DNA of 64,000 bases, from NCBI RefSeq assembly GCF_000285495.1, contig NZ_HE610976.1:916454-980453 (forward strand), read 5' to 3'. Positions 26,052 to 35,366 of this stretch are shown piece after piece (position 1 is the stretch's first letter; the number at the start of each line of letters is the position of its first letter). Position numbers and translations under genes: made by a program. The notes beneath the pieces are model-generated. The model was not told the DNA's origin. It did no database searches and was given only the letters and a program-made list of their open reading frames with translations. This DNA comes from Oceanobacillus massiliensis str. N'diop. Lineage in GTDB: Bacteria > Bacillota > Bacilli > Bacillales > Amphibacillaceae.

Positions 26052-26756
26052 ATGCTGAAAGAATGGTTAAAAGACTCTCACTATACGGTCGTTTTTACGG
26101 GGGCCGGGATGTCGACAGAAAGCGGACTCCCTGATTTCCGGTCCTCCAATCAGGGACTATGGGAGAAAAAAGACCCTAGCAAAATTGCTAGTATTGATGC
26201 ATTGAATAATAATGTCAAAGATTTCACAGCTTTTTACCGGGAGCGGGTCCTTGGCGTTACGGAATACCACCCGCATAAAGGACATTATATTTTGGCGGAA
26301 TGGGAGAGACTGGGCATTATCCAGTCGATTATCACGCAGAATGTAGATGGATTCCATCAGCTGGCAGGGAGTAAGCGGGTTGCAGAGCTTCATGGCACAT
26401 TGCAAAAGCTGCATTGTCAGGAATGCGGGAAGGTTTTTGACAGCAATGAATATATCAAGCAGGAATATCATTGCAGCTGTGGAGGGGTTCTTCGTCCATC
26501 GATCGTATTATTTGGCGAAACTTTGCCCGAAGATGCTTTCCAGCTTGCATTGAACGAGGCACAAAGAGCTGACTTATTAATCGTATTGGGGTCATCTCTG
26601 AGTGTTACTCCAGCGAACCAGTTTCCGCTGATTGCAAAAGAAAATGGCGCAAGAATGGTAATCGTCAATGAGGAGCAGACAGAACTGGACGCATATGCCG
26701 ATCTGGTAATCCATAACAAGAAAATTGGCGTGCTCTTACAGGAATTGAATCAATAG
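26052..26756 (+). CDS. cobB: NAD-dependent protein deacylase (sirtuin)
   Basis: A 234-residue sirtuin: NAD-binding GAGMSTESGLPDFRS, TQNVDGFH, the catalytic His in AELHGT, the four zinc cysteines CQEC and CSCGG, and GSSLSVTPAN. It removes acyl groups from lysines, for example on acetyl-CoA synthetase (family knowledge). CGGGAGGAAATC precedes the start. It is a single gene closed by a strong hairpin. Confidence 0.94.
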   Translation: MLKEWLKDSHYTVVFTGAGMSTESGLPDFRSSNQGLWEKKDPSKIASIDALNNNVKDFTAFYRERVLGVTEYHPHKGHYILAEWERLGIIQSIITQNVDGFHQLAGSKRVAELHGTLQKLHCQECGKVFDSNEYIKQEYHCSCGGVLRPSIVLFGETLPEDAFQLALNEAQRADLLIVLGSSLSVTPANQFPLIAKENGARMVIVNEEQTELDAYADLVIHNKKIGVLLQELNQ

Positions 26757-26764
26757 CTTGCAAT

Positions 26765-26812
26765 AAAGAAGAATCTCTTTCTATACATAGAAAGAGATTC
26801 TTCTTTATTATG
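26765..26812. terminator. bidirectional terminator between cobB and ypjP
   Basis: A perfect 19-bp stem AAAGAAGAATCTCTTTCTA with its complement around a 4-base loop, T-rich on both strands. Confidence 0.9.
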
Positions 26813-27419
26813 CCATCCACTTTGGCGGTGTATTTTTATCCCAGTATATTTCACCAATATCATGATGCTCCTTAAAGCCGTCACTGCTTATGTGATAATG
26901 GAAATTAAAATAGTATCCTTCCAATGGCCGATGATCACGCCTGACATGGAATTTGGCGATATTCTGCTCTTTTTTTCTGTCATATACATTAAAGATCCGT
27001 TCTCCATAGCCTTTGGCCGGATCCTCTGTGATTTCAAGATAAGTGAAATTATCCGCTGTTGCTGAATCTTCCACAATTGTTTGAAGGACTGCCTCGATAT
27101 TCGGCAGGATAATAGAAGAAAATTCATCTTCCACCTGACCAGCAATTTTCGGTCCGAATTTTGTAATGGTTTGTTGCTTCGCTTTTTCCGTCAGTTGATT
27201 TAAAACGGAATCAATGCTGTATTCTTCCGCTCGTTCAAAATTAAAATCAATCTTTTCTGCTTCCGCTGATTCGGAGACAGATTCATTAACGTCGGTATTA
27301 GAGGAGAAAGTATCTTTATTTTCTTCTGCATCTACTTGTAAGAGGGCACTCGGTGTATAGATGCCCAATGTTGCAATTGTAACGAGGACTACAACTAGTT
27401 TTCTCATCCAGAGCTTCAT
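26808..27419 (-). CDS. ypjP: YpjP-family secreted protein
   Basis: A 203-residue protein with a signal peptide (MKLWMRKLVVVLVTIATLG, cleavage near residue 31) and an acidic linker, then a domain ending HHDIGEIYWDKNTPPKWM, which is highly conserved in Bacillus YpjP. The function is unknown. AAGGTGA precedes the ATG. It converges with cobB. Confidence 0.82.
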   Translation of the reverse strand: MKLWMRKLVVVLVTIATLGIYTPSALLQVDAEENKDTFSSNTDVNESVSESAEAEKIDFNFERAEEYSIDSVLNQLTEKAKQQTITKFGPKIAGQVEDEFSSIILPNIEAVLQTIVEDSATADNFTYLEITEDPAKGYGERIFNVYDRKKEQNIAKFHVRRDHRPLEGYYFNFHYHISSDGFKEHHDIGEIYWDKNTPPKWMA

Positions 27420-27659
27420 CGAATTTCACCTTCTTAATTTTACCTGCTTATTACTATAATTCTATCACGTTCCATCTGTTTGTCCATAATAGTTTTAATA
27501 TTTACATAAATTTTACACAACTATTCTTTTCGTGATTAAATGATTGAATTTACAAAAAATTTATGTAAATATATTTTCTTCTATGATAAGCTATTTATGA
27601 TATTTAATTTGGGTGTTTTCGAAGGATTATCTTCCAAATGCAGTGTAGCGATTCTACTG

Positions 27660-27785
27660 ATTTGCGCTCCAGGCAGGCACTTTACGCGTCGGGCGCTTTC
27701 CGCTTCCTCAGGAGCAACCCACTTCTTGAGTGATCTTCAGCTGTTGCTTTTCCCGATGGACTCGACTTGCCCCTGCGCTCCAATC
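27660..27785. repeat. diverged family B intergenic repeat
   Basis: A worn copy with recognisable gctccaggcaggcactttac, gatcttcagctgttgctttt and gactcgacttgcccctgcgc. The remaining part of 27420-27871 shows no gene. Confidence 0.7.
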
Positions 27786-27871
27786 AATCAGATGAACAAT
27801 TGAATAGTACTCGCACGTCCTGCCATCAGCAAAGATTCACTAAAAATCCCATTCCAGAGAGGAAGGTTATT

Positions 27872-28405
27872 ATGAAACGAAATGTTCGAACTGCTGAAAG
27901 ATTATTGCTGGCAGGTTATGGTCTTATACTATTATTCATGTTCATACAAGACTTGGTACCCCTTGGACAATTGAATGATATTGCGGCCGTCAAGATGGAA
28001 AATTCCACAACTGGATTGATTATCACTACATTGATTGGTGTGATTCAAATTATGATGTTAATTGGACTCTCCCTTCTATTTATTGGCAAGCATTATCCTA
28101 TTTGGGCAAAACTATGGCTGATTATTCACCCGTCTTGTATTTTGGCTGGTGCGATCTGGTCCTGGTGGATTCCATATCTAACCGGCATTAATGCCGAGGC
28201 GAAAATAGAGAGATATACTGCTATGTTTGGAGACACACACGCTTTCCTTCCTACCATGAATGGTATTGTGCCAAATACCCTCCACACCTTCTTCCACTTT
28301 ACACTGCTGTGCTGCATCGTGCTTACCATTTATATCTGCATTACCGACCATAAAAGTAAACACTCCAATCATTCAACCATCCAAGAAAACCGAAAACATG
28401 GATGA
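27872..28405 (+). CDS. hypothetical membrane protein, 177 aa
   Basis: Not recognised. Four hydrophobic segments are visible (about residues 11-30, 48-68, 77-100 and 138-160), with a short charged C-terminal tail containing several His. The start at 27872 follows GAGGAAGG; an open frame from 27767 is repeat sequence. The segment HPSCILAGAIWSWWIPYLTG is distinctive. It stands alone between a repeat and an LD-carboxypeptidase gene. Confidence 0.7.
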   Translation: MKRNVRTAERLLLAGYGLILLFMFIQDLVPLGQLNDIAAVKMENSTTGLIITTLIGVIQIMMLIGLSLLFIGKHYPIWAKLWLIIHPSCILAGAIWSWWIPYLTGINAEAKIERYTAMFGDTHAFLPTMNGIVPNTLHTFFHFTLLCCIVLTIYICITDHKSKHSNHSTIQENRKHG

Positions 28406-28575
28406 TGGTTATTCTCTCATCTATCAATAAATGAAATTACCAGTAAATCCTTGCAGCGAAAGACTAGTGGTTATCCCTTCATGCTAGTCGGATTTTTATC
28501 ACTATTTATAGGTAAAAAAAGGATTTGAAGTTATGAGGGCGAATATATACATATATCAAAAAAGCAGGTGATCAT

Positions 28576-29607
28576 ATGTTATTAAAACCAAAAAGGCTGC
28601 AGCCTGGAGATAAAATCGCTACCGTTAGTCCTTCCTGGGGAGGTGCTGGTGAGCCAGAATTGAGATGGCGATATGAACAGGGAGTAAGGCGGCTTGAGGA
28701 TAACTTCGGACTGGAGGTTGTTGCGATGCCGAACAGTCTGAAGGGAGCGGATTTTCTTTATGAGAATCCACAGGCTCGTGCAGAAGACCTTATGATGGCG
28801 TTCTCGGACGAGGATATTAAAGCGATCATTGCCAATATTGGCGGTGACGAGAGCATCCGTCTGCTTCCTTATATCGATTTTCAAATCATTCGCGATAACC
28901 CGAAAATCTTCATGGGATATTCCGATGTGACGATAGCTCATTTATTCTGCCTTCAAGCTGGCTTATCTTCGTTTTATGGTCCTTCCATATTAGTTGATTT
29001 TGCCGAAAATCTGGAGATGAATCCCTATACAGTGGAAATGATCGAACGCACTTTATTCTCCAATGAAGTAATTGGCGAAATCCAGCCAGCCAAGGAATGG
29101 ACAAGCGAGCACTTGGAATGGAAGGAAGATAATAAATCGATCAAACGGAAAATGAAACTGAATCAGGGATATGAAGTACTTCAAGGAACAGGGATTGTGC
29201 AGGGCCGCTTGATTGGCGGCTGTATGGATGTCCTGGAGTTCGCCAAAGGGACAACACTCTGGCCAGATGAGAGCTACTGGGATGATGCTATTCTCTTCCT
29301 TGAGACTTCAGAGGAAAAGGCCCGTCCTGACTATATTGCATACTGGCTGAGAAATTATGCAGCCCAGGGCATTTTACACAGTATCAATGGAATCATCTTT
29401 GCGAAGCCATATGATGAGGCATTCTATGAAGAATATAAAGTTGAGATTCAGGGTGTTATGGCAGAGTATAAATTAACGGATTTGCCGATTCTCTACAATC
29501 TTAATTTTGGTCATACCGAACCAAAAATCATCCTGCCGTACGGGAGAATCGCAGAACTGAATTGTGATAGAGCAACCTTTTCCATTTTAGAAAGTGGAGT
29601 CGAATAA
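28576..29607 (+). CDS. S66-family LD-carboxypeptidase / MccF-like hydrolase
   Basis: A 343-residue serine peptidase of family S66. The nucleophile Ser is in FMGYSDVTIAH (about residue 116); the catalytic Glu and His follow in IGGCMDVLEF...LETSEE and LNFGHTEPK. The length and the inserted segment around 170-200 resemble MccF, which cleaves microcin C-type aminoacyl-AMP toxins, rather than LdcA, so substrate choice is open. GCAGGTGATC precedes the start. It is likely co-transcribed with the VOC gene 19 bases downstream. Confidence 0.87.
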   Translation: MLLKPKRLQPGDKIATVSPSWGGAGEPELRWRYEQGVRRLEDNFGLEVVAMPNSLKGADFLYENPQARAEDLMMAFSDEDIKAIIANIGGDESIRLLPYIDFQIIRDNPKIFMGYSDVTIAHLFCLQAGLSSFYGPSILVDFAENLEMNPYTVEMIERTLFSNEVIGEIQPAKEWTSEHLEWKEDNKSIKRKMKLNQGYEVLQGTGIVQGRLIGGCMDVLEFAKGTTLWPDESYWDDAILFLETSEEKARPDYIAYWLRNYAAQGILHSINGIIFAKPYDEAFYEEYKVEIQGVMAEYKLTDLPILYNLNFGHTEPKIILPYGRIAELNCDRATFSILESGVE

Positions 29608-29626
29608 ATAATAGGGGGCTGATGAT

Positions 29627-30067
29627 ATGAATCGTTTAAATTTAATTACACTGGGTGTGAAGGACATTGTCGAGTCCATCCGTTTTTATCGGGAAGGACT
29701 TGGGTTCGATGTGGTCGTATACGGGGATGAATCCAATCCCGATGTCGTATTCTTCAATAATGGCGGCACCAAGATATCCCTGTTCCCGCTGGAGCAGCTG
29801 GCCAAGGATATTAATGAGAAAAATCCGCCTGCGCCTGCAGAGGGATTCGGCGGGATTACACTAGCCTATAACGGAAAGTCTAAAGAAGAAGTCGATGACA
29901 TATTTGCCATGGCTGAACAGGCAGGCGCAACGATCGCCAAGAAACCAGAAATTGTCTTTTGGGGTGGATATAGTGGTTATTTCCAGGATCCGAATGGCAT
30001 TTACTGGGAAGTTGCCTACGGGGAGAATTGGCAATTTGATGAGAATGATATGTTGATTATAAATTAG
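29627..30067 (+). CDS. VOC-superfamily (glyoxalase/bleomycin-resistance fold) protein
   Basis: A 146-residue vicinal-oxygen-chelate protein: LGVKDIVESIRFYREGLGFDVV opens the first beta-alpha-beta-beta-beta module, and WGGYSGYFQDPNGIYWEVAYG closes the second, with the metal-ligand Glu. Substrates of this subfamily (YaeR/PhnB-like) are not predictable. It follows the S66 peptidase in one operon and ends at a strong hairpin. Confidence 0.85.
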   Translation: MNRLNLITLGVKDIVESIRFYREGLGFDVVVYGDESNPDVVFFNNGGTKISLFPLEQLAKDINEKNPPAPAEGFGGITLAYNGKSKEEVDDIFAMAEQAGATIAKKPEIVFWGGYSGYFQDPNGIYWEVAYGENWQFDENDMLIIN

Positions 30068-30080
30068 CTTTTCCATGTTA

Positions 30081-30125
30081 AAGCCCATAAAACGGATTGA
30101 ATACCGTCTGTTTATGGGCTTTTGA
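30081..30125. terminator. bidirectional terminator between the VOC gene and phnE
   Basis: AAGCCCATAAA pairs with TTTATGGGCTT, with extra inner pairs (ACGG/CCGT), followed by TTTT. Confidence 0.85.
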
Positions 30126-30136
30126 TTTATGAGACA

Positions 30137-31000
30137 TTATTTTACTGCAGTCGATGGAAAGTAACGGTTTTTCATTTGGGTTGAAATCACTTCAAGTACA
30201 ATCGCAATCGCTAAAATGGCATAGGTGATGAATCCAACCTCGCGTAAATCAAAATAAAATCCTGATGCCATGAACAGTTCAAAGCCAATCCCACCAGCAC
30301 CTGCCGCGGCACCCATTGCAACCGCAACACCAAAGTTAATCTCAAATCGTAAGAAAGTCCATGATAATAGATAGGTAAATGTTGATGGCAGTACGCCGTG
30401 TGTCACTATGTGCCACCAATTGGAACCGGTAGCCCGTAAAGCCTCGATGATTCCTTGATCAACTTCTTCAAAGGACTCGGAAAAAGCTTTAACTAAATAA
30501 GCGATGGAATGGAGCAGCATTCCAAGCACAGCCGCTTCACTGCCCAGTCCAGATGCAATGGCAAAAATGAGAACCCATAACACGGTTGGTACGGCACGGA
30601 TAAAAGCAACACCAATTCTTACCGTGCTGGAAATCCACGGCTTCGACAAATTTTCTGCTGCCATAAAGGACAGAAAGAGGGCAATAACCGCTCCAATAAT
30701 AGTAGCCAAGAATCCCAGTCCTATCGTGATTCCGGTTTGGTAAAGGGCCTCTCCCCAGCTGAAATGGTTCAAGGCAGGTTCAAAGAACATAGCTTTCAAG
30801 TTATAGACGGTTTCCGAAACAGCTCTGCCAAGCTGCAGACCTGTATAATCAAAAAAGAAAAAAGACATAACCGTTAATAGCCCCAGTATCATGATGGTCC
30901 ACTTCGTAACGGCATCAATTCTATTCCCGGATTTAATATTGATTCTGCCTGCCTTTGTTCTCTTTATCCAGGTTTCTTCCTTTACCTTCATGATTTCCAT
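30137..31000 (-). CDS. phnE: phosphonate ABC transporter permease PhnE (second copy)
   Basis: A 287-residue membrane protein with the PhnE-type EAA loop EALRATGSNWWHIVTHGVLPS and six predicted helices. It overlaps the upstream permease gene by one base (TAATG) and is preceded by GGAGGGTC. It has a longer, basic N-terminal tail than the first permease. The two form a heterodimeric channel for alkylphosphonates. Confidence 0.93.
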   Translation of the reverse strand: MEIMKVKEETWIKRTKAGRINIKSGNRIDAVTKWTIMILGLLTVMSFFFFDYTGLQLGRAVSETVYNLKAMFFEPALNHFSWGEALYQTGITIGLGFLATIIGAVIALFLSFMAAENLSKPWISSTVRIGVAFIRAVPTVLWVLIFAIASGLGSEAAVLGMLLHSIAYLVKAFSESFEEVDQGIIEALRATGSNWWHIVTHGVLPSTFTYLLSWTFLRFEINFGVAVAMGAAAGAGGIGFELFMASGFYFDLREVGFITYAILAIAIVLEVISTQMKNRYFPSTAVK

Positions 31001-31785
31001 TATAGAATGACCCTCCGTATCCGGTTTGATATCATTTCAATAACGATTACGGCGAGGACAATTGTGAATGTCACCAGCGCAACAGCATTATAATTGAGCG
31101 ACTTATAATATAAATCGAACACATAGCCGATTCCCGTACCAGTTAAGATTCCTACCAGTGTTGCACTTCTAATATTTGTTTCGATCATAAAGAGTATCCA
31201 GCTTAGCATCTGAGGCAGACTCTGGGGAATAACCGCTTTATTGACAATTTGAAAATATGTTGCTCCTGTTGCCTTCAATGCCTCCACAGCGCTTTGGCTC
31301 GCCTCATCAATAGATTCGATAAAGGCACGGGTCAAAAATCCAAGGGTACCGACAAATAGCGCAAGGAAGCCTGTAACGGAATTCTGTCCAAAAGAAATGA
31401 GCAGAATCAGGGACCATGCGACGACAGGAATATTTCTGGAAAGGGATGCTATAAACCGTGCAAACGTACTTAATATGCCATTTACTTTTGTCGTCTTTGA
31501 ACCCATTAAGCTCAAAAAGATCGAGAGCACTGCTGCAAGTGTCGTTGCAGCAATGGACATGAAAATGGTCTCCATCAATTTTTCCATTATCGAGGGCAGC
31601 CTTTCCAAGGTCTCCTGGGTAATGATAAGGTTTGCACCAATCCATCCTATTGCTTTTGGTATTGTTCTCAATCCTTCGATGAAACTAAATTCCGTAATCA
31701 CTGTGGATAGATACGTGATCACGGTAATTATGATTAGAAAGATCGTTGATTTGCCCCAGGTTTTTCGTATCGTTTTTTCATTCAC
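31000..31785 (-). CDS. phnE: phosphonate ABC transporter permease PhnE (first copy)
   Basis: A 261-residue, six-helix permease; the EAA loop reads EALKATGATYFQIVNKAVIPQS. The start codon is GTG at 31785 after AAGGAGAATTACA. It lies 11 bases past phnC and overlaps the next permease, so phnD-phnC-phnE-phnE is one transcription unit. Confidence 0.93.
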   Translation of the reverse strand: MNEKTIRKTWGKSTIFLIIITVITYLSTVITEFSFIEGLRTIPKAIGWIGANLIITQETLERLPSIMEKLMETIFMSIAATTLAAVLSIFLSLMGSKTTKVNGILSTFARFIASLSRNIPVVAWSLILLISFGQNSVTGFLALFVGTLGFLTRAFIESIDEASQSAVEALKATGATYFQIVNKAVIPQSLPQMLSWILFMIETNIRSATLVGILTGTGIGYVFDLYYKSLNYNAVALVTFTIVLAVIVIEMISNRIRRVIL

Positions 31786-31796
31786 TGTAATTCTCC

Positions 31797-32561
31797 TTAT
31801 ACCGTTATTAATTCTCTAACTTCGGAACCGTAAATGTTGTTAATCTGATCTCCATGCAGCATTCTTGTTGGTCCATCAAAGACAATTTCACCTTTTCGCA
31901 AACCAACCACCCGATCAGAATAGTCTTGTGCAACCTCCACCTGGTGTAAATTCACCAAGCAGGTGATGCCAAGCTCTGTGGTAATTGATTTCAGATGATC
32001 CATAATGATTTTCGATGAATTGGGATCAAGTGATGCAATCGGTTCATCGCAGAGTACCAATTTAGGTTCCTGAATAAGGGCGCGGCAAATCCCTGCGCGC
32101 TGCTGTTGTCCCCCGCTTAGCTGGTCACAGCGTTTATAGGCATGCTCTTCAATGCCTAATTTCTTAAGCAGGAAAAATGCATGTTCCTTCTCTTCTTCTG
32201 TAAACCGTCCCAAAATCCCCTGCATTGTCGTTTTATAGCCGAAACGGCCATGCAGCACATTTTCAATTACGGTTAAGCGCGGAACAAGATTATAATGCTG
32301 AAATACCATTCCGATATTCGTACGTAATTTGCGTAATTCCCGTTTCTTCAATTCACCAACATCCTGGCCATCGAACATCACTTTTCCCTCATTTATTTCC
32401 ACCATCCGATTAATACAGCGTAATAGAGTAGATTTTCCGGCACCAGAAGGTCCAATGATCGATACGAATTCCCCTGAACCAACCTCAAAGCTGATGTCTT
32501 TCAATACCTTTGTTTCTGAATCATACGACTTACCGAGACCTTCAACTTGCAGCAATGACAT
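31797..32561 (-). CDS. phnC: phosphonate ABC transporter ATP-binding protein
   Basis: A 254-residue ATPase: Walker A GPSGAGKST, signature LSGGQQQRAG, Walker B LVLCDEPIASLDP, H loop LVNLHQVEVA. It matches PhnC in length and in the MVFQHYNLVPRLTV Q loop. AAAGGAG precedes the ATG. Confidence 0.95.
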   Translation of the reverse strand: MSLLQVEGLGKSYDSETKVLKDISFEVGSGEFVSIIGPSGAGKSTLLRCINRMVEINEGKVMFDGQDVGELKKRELRKLRTNIGMVFQHYNLVPRLTVIENVLHGRFGYKTTMQGILGRFTEEEKEHAFFLLKKLGIEEHAYKRCDQLSGGQQQRAGICRALIQEPKLVLCDEPIASLDPNSSKIIMDHLKSITTELGITCLVNLHQVEVAQDYSDRVVGLRKGEIVFDGPTRMLHGDQINNIYGSEVRELITV

Positions 32562-32669
32562 GTTATTGGCTCCTTTAAAGATTGATTTAATAGATTAGAG
32601 TATGCATTGCCCCGGCATGAGCATACTCTATTTTCCTATCAGAGTTCAGATAGCTGCCAGCAAGCGCAC

Positions 32670-33710
32670 CTATTCATCTGATAGTTCACGAATCGGGTCA
32701 AACCATGAATCTTCTACTTCCACAAATCTCTCATTATCTGATTTAAAGAATAAACCTGCTTCTCCGGAATCCTCCGGCACAAAAATCTTTTGATTGTCAG
32801 CAATTTCATCTGAAGTGAATAATTCCTTCAACGTATCAAAATCTTCCTGGCCCAGAACATCCATATTCGCTGCAAACGGTGCATTTAATACAGGTGTAAC
32901 ACTCATCAATGTGAATTCACTGCCTGTGACCGTATTGAAGGGTTCTGCCGCATCTCCCTTGACTTTATAGACAGCACCGACTGTATTGACATCACCCTCT
33001 GCAACCTCTACATAGTTTTCTACACAGGTATCACAGAATGCTGCTACATCTGCATTGCCATTTAATAGATTAACTGCTGATCCTTGATGTGATCCGCCAA
33101 ATAGAACCTGGGAGAATAATGGTCCACCTTCCATTAGATCTTCTTCTGCCAATCCAGCATACTCATCCTGTTGCGCAAAATGAGCCAGTATACTGGATGA
33201 CGGAACCTTGAACCCGGATGTGGAGCTATTGGATACAAATGAAAAACGCTTATCTGCTATCGTATCCAGTGAAAATTCCCCGTCTATTTTATAATCGTCC
33301 TGTTCATCTACGTTAACAGCCAACCAACTGTGGTACACCGCATCATCCAAAGTCCCTGAGGCACCAGATGGCACTGCCAATGGTACGATTGCATCGTTGC
33401 CGTTTTTAGCTTCGATATAGCCCTGCGCTCCCATAAATGCCAAGTCTGCATTGTCATTGATGATCGTTTCAATTGCAACCGCATAGTCCGTTGTTAAATG
33501 ATGCTCGACATCCTTCCCTGTAGCTTCAGCTATTACATTGCCGATTTCATCGCGGGATGATTTCATATCGGACCCGGATTCATTTGGATACCAGACAATA
33601 TCAATCACATCATCCACTTCTGTCCCTCCAGCACTGCTTTCGGAACATGCCGCCAAACCAATTGTAAATACGAGTAACATTGCCAATAAAGACCATCTCT
33701 GTTTCATCAT
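32670..33710 (-). CDS. phnD: phosphonate-binding lipoprotein
   Basis: A 346-residue lipoprotein with lipobox LAAC at about residue 22 and a PhnD-type binding domain: IDIVWYPNESGS, LAFMGAQGYIEA and FSFVSNSSTSGFKVPS. In E. coli PhnD the Ser-Thr-Ser-Gly turn and a Tyr hold the phosphonate. Length fits. AAAGGAG precedes the double-Met start. A Pho-box-like array lies just upstream (33792-33830), so this gene probably begins its own transcript. Confidence 0.93.
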   Translation of the reverse strand: MMKQRWSLLAMLLVFTIGLAACSESSAGGTEVDDVIDIVWYPNESGSDMKSSRDEIGNVIAEATGKDVEHHLTTDYAVAIETIINDNADLAFMGAQGYIEAKNGNDAIVPLAVPSGASGTLDDAVYHSWLAVNVDEQDDYKIDGEFSLDTIADKRFSFVSNSSTSGFKVPSSSILAHFAQQDEYAGLAEEDLMEGGPLFSQVLFGGSHQGSAVNLLNGNADVAAFCDTCVENYVEVAEGDVNTVGAVYKVKGDAAEPFNTVTGSEFTLMSVTPVLNAPFAANMDVLGQEDFDTLKELFTSDEIADNQKIFVPEDSGEAGLFFKSDNERFVEVEDSWFDPIRELSDE

Positions 33711-33791
33711 TGACTCTCCTTTTTCCGTTCAAAATTGGTATTACTGCTATTGCTAGTCTTATTGAAACATAAAACATAGCCCCAAAAGGTA

Positions 33792-33830
33792 TTTTCACAG
33801 TCATTTAACGAATCTTTAACGTTGTTTACA
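33792..33830 (-). promoter_or_regulatory. Pho-box-like array upstream of phnD
   Basis: On the minus strand four hexamers TGTAAA, TTAAAG, TTAAAT and TGAAAA follow one another exactly 11 bases apart. B. subtilis PhoP binds direct TT(A/C/T)A(A/C/T)A repeats with this spacing. They lie between the PHP gene and phnD. Confidence 0.65.
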
Positions 33831-34646
33831 TTACTCACACAAAAAATTTAAAGGACTTACACTATCTCCTATTTCTACATTGGCACCAAACCGTCCATGG
33901 TAATCCGTACCGCCTGTCATCACTAAATCATGCTCCCGCGCCAAATCCTCCACTCTTTTGTGGTCTTGTGCAGTGTGGTCTGGATGGTTACGTTCAATCC
34001 CTCCTAAGCCCGCTTCAACAAGTTCTGGAATGATTTCATAAGAATCCAATTGGCCTGGGTGTGCAACAACAGCAAGTCCACCATCAGCAACGATGGCACG
34101 TACTGCCTTAAAAGCATCGGCATATTCAATATCTCCCGAGGCTGCCCCATCGTTTTTAAATAACTTTTTATATAGCTGCTGATATTCTTCTGATGGATAG
34201 GATGCCTTCGTCAAACAATCCATGATATGCTGTTTGTAAACCGTATCACTTGGCTGTGCCTGTTGTTCAATCCTGCTTCTATCAATGCTGTATCCCGCTT
34301 CCTGGATTTGTTCCATTTGCCATCGTGAATGGCGATGGCGCCGTTTTCGTAATGGCTCACAAACTGTTCTAATATGCTGTGCATCTAAGTGATAGTTGTA
34401 TCCTAAAATATGGACCTTGCGTTTCCGTTTAAAGTCATAGGCTGAAATTTCAATGCCTGAGATTACCTTTATTCCTAAGCTTCTCCCCACTCTGACTGCT
34501 TCAGGGAGACCCTCCACCGTATCATGGTCGACAATGCTTAAATGGGTAACACCTTTTTCCCGTGCAGATTGCATAATCTCCATGGTGGAACTTGAACCAT
34601 CTGAATGGTTGCTGTGAATATGTAAATCAGCTTTCACCAACAACAC
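33831..34646 (-). CDS. PHP-domain phosphoesterase of the C-P lyase pathway (PhnP substitute)
   Basis: A 271-residue PHP-domain metal hydrolase: ADLHIHSNHSDGSS, SIVDHDTVEG, VVAHPGQ and GTDYHGRFG give the usual His/Asp/Glu trinuclear site. The C-P lyase reaction yields 5-phosphoribosyl 1,2-cyclic phosphate, which PhnP opens in E. coli. A PHP enzyme in a similar operon of Eggerthella lenta was shown to degrade this cyclic phosphate, so the same role is inferred here. It overlaps phnL by 20 bases, has a GTG start and precedes no phnP or phnN gene in the window. Confidence 0.85.
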   Translation of the reverse strand: MLLVKADLHIHSNHSDGSSSTMEIMQSAREKGVTHLSIVDHDTVEGLPEAVRVGRSLGIKVISGIEISAYDFKRKRKVHILGYNYHLDAQHIRTVCEPLRKRRHRHSRWQMEQIQEAGYSIDRSRIEQQAQPSDTVYKQHIMDCLTKASYPSEEYQQLYKKLFKNDGAASGDIEYADAFKAVRAIVADGGLAVVAHPGQLDSYEIIPELVEAGLGGIERNHPDHTAQDHKRVEDLAREHDLVMTGGTDYHGRFGANVEIGDSVSPLNFLCE

Positions 34647-35349
34647 CCGCCTGTTGTTGAACTAACCGTCTCGCTTTCATGTCATACACCTTGTCACAAA
34701 GCCCTTCCATAAACTCAATATCATGGAAAATCCCTACCAATGTTGTCCCGTTTGCCTTCAATTTTTCAATAATCTCTCGCACTTTTATCTTTGACTGATG
34801 ATCAAGACTTGCTGTCGGTTCGTCTAGCAGCAGTAGCCTTGGTTTCTTCACAGTAGCCATTGCAATATTCAGTCGCAGCTTTTCTCCACCGGAAAACGTA
34901 TTCGGATAGCTGTCCCATAACTTCGAATCGAGTTCAAAATGCATCAAGGCCTTCTCAGCCTCTATATGGGCAGCCTTTTCGGATTCCCCCATTTCCAGCA
35001 GGGCCTGTGCAACCAATTGCCTTGAGGTTGTTCTTGGCATGACATTGAGAAACTGGGATACATAGCCAATTTCATATTTACGCAGGTAAAGCATTTGCCG
35101 TTCCGTTGCCGCCGATAGATCGATGCTGCCAAACCGTTCCGAATCATATATGATTTTTCCAGCATCAGGGAGATACGTACGATAGATGCTTTTTAATATA
35201 GTAGATTTTCCACTGCCGCTTTTCCCCACAATGCCGATGAATTCCCCTCTCTCCAGTGAGAAATCAATGTGTTCAACCGCATGCATGGTCTGATTTAAAT
35301 GATGAATCGTAAAACGCTTGCCAAAGTCAGCTACTTCCAGCATACTCAT
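34627..35349 (-). CDS. phnL: C-P lyase ABC-type ATPase PhnL
   Basis: A 240-residue ATPase: Walker A GKSGSGKST, signature FSGGEKLRLN, Walker B LLLLDEPTASLD. The motif GYVSQFLNVMPRTTS is typical of PhnL. It associates with the C-P lyase core rather than with a permease. It starts 17 bases past phnM and runs into the PHP gene. Confidence 0.93.
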   Translation of the reverse strand: MSMLEVADFGKRFTIHHLNQTMHAVEHIDFSLERGEFIGIVGKSGSGKSTILKSIYRTYLPDAGKIIYDSERFGSIDLSAATERQMLYLRKYEIGYVSQFLNVMPRTTSRQLVAQALLEMGESEKAAHIEAEKALMHFELDSKLWDSYPNTFSGGEKLRLNIAMATVKKPRLLLLDEPTASLDHQSKIKVREIIEKLKANGTTLVGIFHDIEFMEGLCDKVYDMKARRLVQQQAGVVGES

Positions 35350-35366
35350 CCAATTACCACCCTTTC

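Noticed and set aside
28576..29607. Immunity gene linked to a microcin C-like cluster
   Set aside because: The S66 protein resembles MccF, but no adenylyltransferase (MccB) or peptide gene is nearby.
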